A stretch of DNA of 50,531 bases, from NCBI RefSeq assembly GCF_903944925.1, contig NZ_CAJATU010000023.1, forward strand, positions 1 to 50,531. The letters are read 5' to 3'. The position numbers were made by a program, and so were the translations under genes. The notes below the pieces were generated by a model. That model was not told where the DNA came from. It was given only the letters and a program-made list of their open reading frames with translations, and ran no database searches. Below, piece by piece: positions 48,279 to 50,531 of the stretch (position 1 is its first letter; every line of letters starts with the position of its first letter). The stretch is from an uncultured Rhodopila sp. (GTDB lineage Bacteria > Pseudomonadota > Alphaproteobacteria > Acetobacterales > Acetobacteraceae).

Positions 48279-48973
48279 CCACGGGAGCCGGCTCGTTGCG
48301 GGTTCTGGTGGTCAACGACGAACCGGCGAACCGGCGTTTATTTCGCGACGGGCTATCCAGCCAGGGCTACGTCGTCAGCGAACTGGAGCAAGGCCTGGCC
48401 GCCGTCGACGTCGCCCGGCGCAACGGAGCCGACCTGATCGTGTTCGACCTTGGACTGCCGGGCGTGGACGGGATCGAGGTGATCAGCCGCATCCGCGCCA
48501 CCGGTTCGTCCGTGCCGATCATCGTGCTATTCAGCCGCAGCGATGAGGCGGCGAAGGCCGATGCGCTGGATATCGGTGCGGACGGCTATGTCACCAAACC
48601 GTTCGGCATCGATGAACTGCTGGCAGGGATCAGGGCGGCTCAACGGCATCGTCTGCAGCGCGAAGGCGACACGCCGGTATTCCGCAGCGGCGACCTCACA
48701 GTAGACCTTGTCCGCCGGACCGTCACGGTCCGCGGCGAGGCGGTAAAGTTCTCGCCGCGGGAATATGCCGTATTGCAGCTTCTGGTGCAGCACGCCGGTA
48801 AAGTGCTAACCCACAAGATGATCCTGAAGGAGGTCTGGGGCGCCGACACCGACGTAGTACAATATCTGCGCATCTACATTCACGCGTTGCGGCTGAAAAT
48901 CGAACAGGATACGGAACGGCCGGTGCATATCCTGACGGAAACCGGTGTAGGCTACAAGGTTGCGACTCAATGA
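48275..48973 (+). CDS. kdpE: Response regulator KdpE, atypical receiver
   Basis: A 232-aa OmpR-type regulator. The phospho-acceptor is D57 (IVFDLGLPGVDG) and the lysine is in VTKPFG. Two receiver positions differ from the family: the acidic pair is N14-D15-E16 instead of D-D-E (VVNDEPANRR), and the switch Ser/Thr of 'VLSAR' is Phe (IIVLFSRSDE). The C-terminal winged helix is normal (KFSPREYAVLQLLVQHAGKV, LRIYIHALRLKIE, TETGVGYKV). ATG 48275 overlaps the kdpD stop (ATGA). Phosphorylation may be weaker than usual. Confidence 0.93.
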   Translation: MTTGAGSLRVLVVNDEPANRRLFRDGLSSQGYVVSELEQGLAAVDVARRNGADLIVFDLGLPGVDGIEVISRIRATGSSVPIIVLFSRSDEAAKADALDIGADGYVTKPFGIDELLAGIRAAQRHRLQREGDTPVFRSGDLTVDLVRRTVTVRGEAVKFSPREYAVLQLLVQHAGKVLTHKMILKEVWGADTDVVQYLRIYIHALRLKIEQDTERPVHILTETGVGYKVATQ

Positions 48974-48999
48974 GTAGCGTTGCGGAGGGCAATCCTTAT

Positions 49000-49050
49000 C
49001 GTCATGGCCGGCGACCGAGCACGCGAAGGAGAGGGGGCCGGCCATCCATG
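49000..49050. repeat. REP-like palindrome after kdpE
   Basis: Imperfect inverted repeat: cgtcatggccggc on the left, gccggccatccatg on the right. Same catgg/ccatg outer arms as the copies at 6834 and 45464. It lies in the 184-bp gap before ptsN and may reduce read-through. Confidence 0.45.
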
Positions 49051-49157
49051 CTTTGACGGTTTTGCGCAGGGGCGGCCGGGAACCTCCCGGCGTAGACGGT
49101 GGGGCGGAGTTCGGCCACGCCCCAAACCACACAACCGATTTAGGATTCGCTACCCGA

Positions 49158-49604
49158 ATGGACATCGCCGATTTCTTCGCGCCAGACCGTATCGCTCTCG
49201 ATGTGAAACCGCGCGACAAGACACAACTCATTTCCGAAGCAGCACGGTTGTTTGGCAGCCTTGTCACGGGCCTGCAGCCCGCTGCGGTCGAGGAGGCATT
49301 GCGGGCGCGCGAACGGCTCGGCTCGACCGGGTTGGGTGGCGGGTTTGCTCTGCCGCATGCCAGGATCGAAGGGCTGGATAATTATATCGGAATGTTCCTC
49401 CGCCTCGCCAGGCCGATAGATTTCGGTTCTATCGATGGCAAGCCGATCGATCTCGCATTCGTGCTGCTGATACCGTTTGAAACCAAAACCCCGCACGTTG
49501 CCGCCCTGGCGGTCATTTCCAGGAAATTCCGCGATCCGGCGCTGGTCGCAAAGCTGCGGAAAATCGACGCGCAAGCCGCCTACGCTTTGCTGACGGCGCC
49601 ATGA
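49158..49604 (+). CDS. ptsN: PTS EIIA-Ntr (PtsN)-like protein
   Basis: A 148-aa EIIA of the nitrogen-related PTS. ISEAARLFGSLVTGL, EEALRARERLGSTGLGGGFA and the active-site motif LPHARIEGL (H67) are in place, followed by IDFGSIDGKPIDLAFVLLIP. In Escherichia coli and Rhizobium, EIIA-Ntr binds KdpD and changes kdp expression. Placement directly after kdpE (184-bp gap) points to the same job. ATG 49158 lies at the family's normal start; no rpoN, hpf or ptsO is adjacent. Confidence 0.9.
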   Translation: MDIADFFAPDRIALDVKPRDKTQLISEAARLFGSLVTGLQPAAVEEALRARERLGSTGLGGGFALPHARIEGLDNYIGMFLRLARPIDFGSIDGKPIDLAFVLLIPFETKTPHVAALAVISRKFRDPALVAKLRKIDAQAAYALLTAP

Positions 49605-49673
49605 TAGATTCGTACTGCAACGTCCCTCCGGTTCGTAAGGTTTCCGCTGCGCCGGCTCTGACGGAAAAAGCCC

Positions 49674-50045
49674 ATGGCGAACTTCTACTTTCTGTACTTT
49701 GAGGATCTGGGGTTGGATTGCCGCGCACAGCGCATCGGTGCCATCGGCTACGCACACCGTTCCGTAGTAGTTCACAAGGGCGGCACGACGACGGGAACAG
49801 CCCGCTCCCGGAAGGGTCTGTCGCCGTTGACCGTATGTCATGAGATACGCAATCGCATTCGATTTGTTCCGGATCAGAATCCGGCGTGGCTGGGCAGCAC
49901 TATTGCCAAGCAGTTTCTCCATGCCGGGTGGTTCGGCGCATTCGGTGCTTTCCGAAATATGACGGCTGCCTTTCACGGCCTGATGGCGGGCATAAAGGGT
50001 GAGGTTGGTAGGCCCGGCGCGGCGGCGGCATTGGCCAAGAAATGA
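49674..50045 (+). pseudogene. Glycosyltransferase family 2 C-terminal remnant
   Basis: A 123-aa ORF that reads like the last third of a GT2 rhamnosyl-type transferase: FYFLYFEDLGLDCRAQRIGA, IGYAHRSVVVHKGGTTTG, LTVCHEIRNRIRFVPDQNPA. This matches 'FFLYFEDVDWCLRARRAGW....H..G.TTG...YY..RNRL.F'. The catalytic N-terminal DxD part is absent, and the ATG at 49674 has no strong ribosome site. Most likely a truncated relic. Confidence 0.6.
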
Positions 50046-50398
50046 TGGAGCGAGGTAATCCCAACCGGCGCTGAGAGCGCCCCTTCCGAACACCGTTATC
50101 GCGGGCACAAGGCCACAGCTGTCCGCACGAGCCAGGAAAAGCCGCGCCACGATTGGTGGTGGGGGCTCTGCGGGTCAAACTCGACGCGGACTGGCATCAA
50201 ATCCCCCGAACACGACACCGTTGGAGATTCCGGGACGTTGCGCCGATGGGAATCCTTACGCTGGATCCGTTCGCGGCCTGACCGCCAACCCGTCCGAAAT
50301 CGGTTCCCTCTCCCCTTTTAACCCGAGCTTCCTTCTTTAGTTTTACATAAACCATTGATGGCGTTGCAAAAAATGCCGCTTCAGCCGCTTGCTACTGG
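50046..50398. other. Region without a visible gene
   Basis: About 350 bp between the glycosyltransferase relic and the 3' end of the last gene. It is AT-richer near 50310-50375. No ORF, tRNA or clear terminal inverted repeat was recognised. If the last gene is a transposase, this stretch may hold the element's end. Confidence 0.4.
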
Positions 50399-50531
50399 CT
50401 ACACCGCGACGCCCAGCAGATCGAACGCCTTTTGCTGCACCGGTGTCGGCCGCGTCACCACGGTGAGCGGATAGAGCGGGTTGATCGCGGTGACAATCGT
50501 ATTGCGCGCCAGCGTCGCCAAATCGGCCAGC
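50399..50531 (-). CDS. Probable transposase, C-terminal end (gene continues beyond window)
   Basis: The last 43 codons of a minus-strand gene, ending LADLATLARNTIVTAI, then YPLTVVTRPTPVQQKAFDLL and GVAV. The 'N.....TRPTP.Q.KA..LLGV' ending resembles DDE transposases of the IS4/IS1634 group. Too little is visible to name the family, and a different enzyme is possible. Confidence 0.35.
   Translation of the reverse strand, partial: LADLATLARNTIVTAINPLYPLTVVTRPTPVQQKAFDLLGVAV

Noticed and set aside
49140..50150. 336-codon minus-strand open frame opposite ptsN
   Set aside because: Antisense of ptsN and of the glycosyltransferase relic; no coherent domain.

Overview
The window is high-GC, with dense coding on both strands and mostly ATG/GTG starts behind clear Shine-Dalgarno sites. 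Its proteins are those of an alphaproteobacterium. The protein styles, the many toxin-antitoxin and DUF29 genes, and the 'gtcatggccgg...ccggccatgac' palindromes fit Rhodospirillales, probably Acetobacteraceae. That assignment is inference; no rRNA or tRNA gene was seen. The sequence starts inside one gene (mtaB) and ends inside another (a probable transposase).

Layout. 1-1.74 kb: mtaB and dapF on the minus strand, translationally coupled. 1.8-3.1 kb: two back-to-back toxin-antitoxin modules (mazEF, brnTA). 3.1-6.0 kb: a TRAP transporter (dctM, dctQ, Tat-exported dctP). 6.3-7.6 kb: a GFA-family zinc protein, a small exported protein and an MFS-transporter remnant. 7.85-9.9 kb: an AT-richer block of three unrecognised minus-strand genes, followed by about 0.9 kb without a convincing gene. 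10.8-14.4 kb: zapA, zwf, hemC and a small glycine-rich exported protein. 14.6-18.7 kb: a flavin monooxygenase fused to a DUF6314-like domain, two small exported proteins and a luciferase-like monooxygenase. 19-23.2 kb: a small unknown, an orphan peptide-type ABC binding protein, a nicotinamidase, a DUF2147 protein and a HAF-repeat protein. 23.4-25.0 kb: decayed defence or toxin-type genes (a frameshifted PD-(D/E)xK-like protein, RHH proteins, a shortened PIN protein). 25.1-32.5 kb: an alcohol dehydrogenase, then a cell-surface block (GalE-like epimerase, DUF218 protein, two GNAT/BioF2-type acyltransferases, a PEP-CTERM protein, a beta-helix protein) and a fragment of an arylsulfotransferase-like gene. 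32.6-34.1 kb: a CYTH-like protein paired with a FUSC-like membrane protein. 34.2-40.4 kb: a small unknown, several DUF29 copies (one intact, three broken), a decayed VapBC pair, and the coupled pair ileS-lspA. 40.6-49.6 kb: a complete potassium-uptake operon, small ORF-kdpF-kdpA-kdpB-kdpC-kdpD-kdpE-ptsN. 49.6-50.5 kb: a glycosyltransferase C-terminal remnant and the edge of a probable transposase.

How the genes work together. The clearest functional unit is the kdp operon. It carries the high-affinity K+ ATPase (KdpFABC), its sensor and regulator (KdpDE), and a PtsN-like EIIA protein of the kind known elsewhere to act on KdpD. KdpE has unusual receiver residues. The 26-32 kb block looks like an envelope or exopolysaccharide locus linked to PEP-CTERM protein sorting, but no exosortase lies in the window. 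The rest is housekeeping genes (dapF, mtaB, zapA, zwf, hemC, ileS, lspA) separated by accessory patches rich in toxin-antitoxin genes, duplications and pseudogenes.
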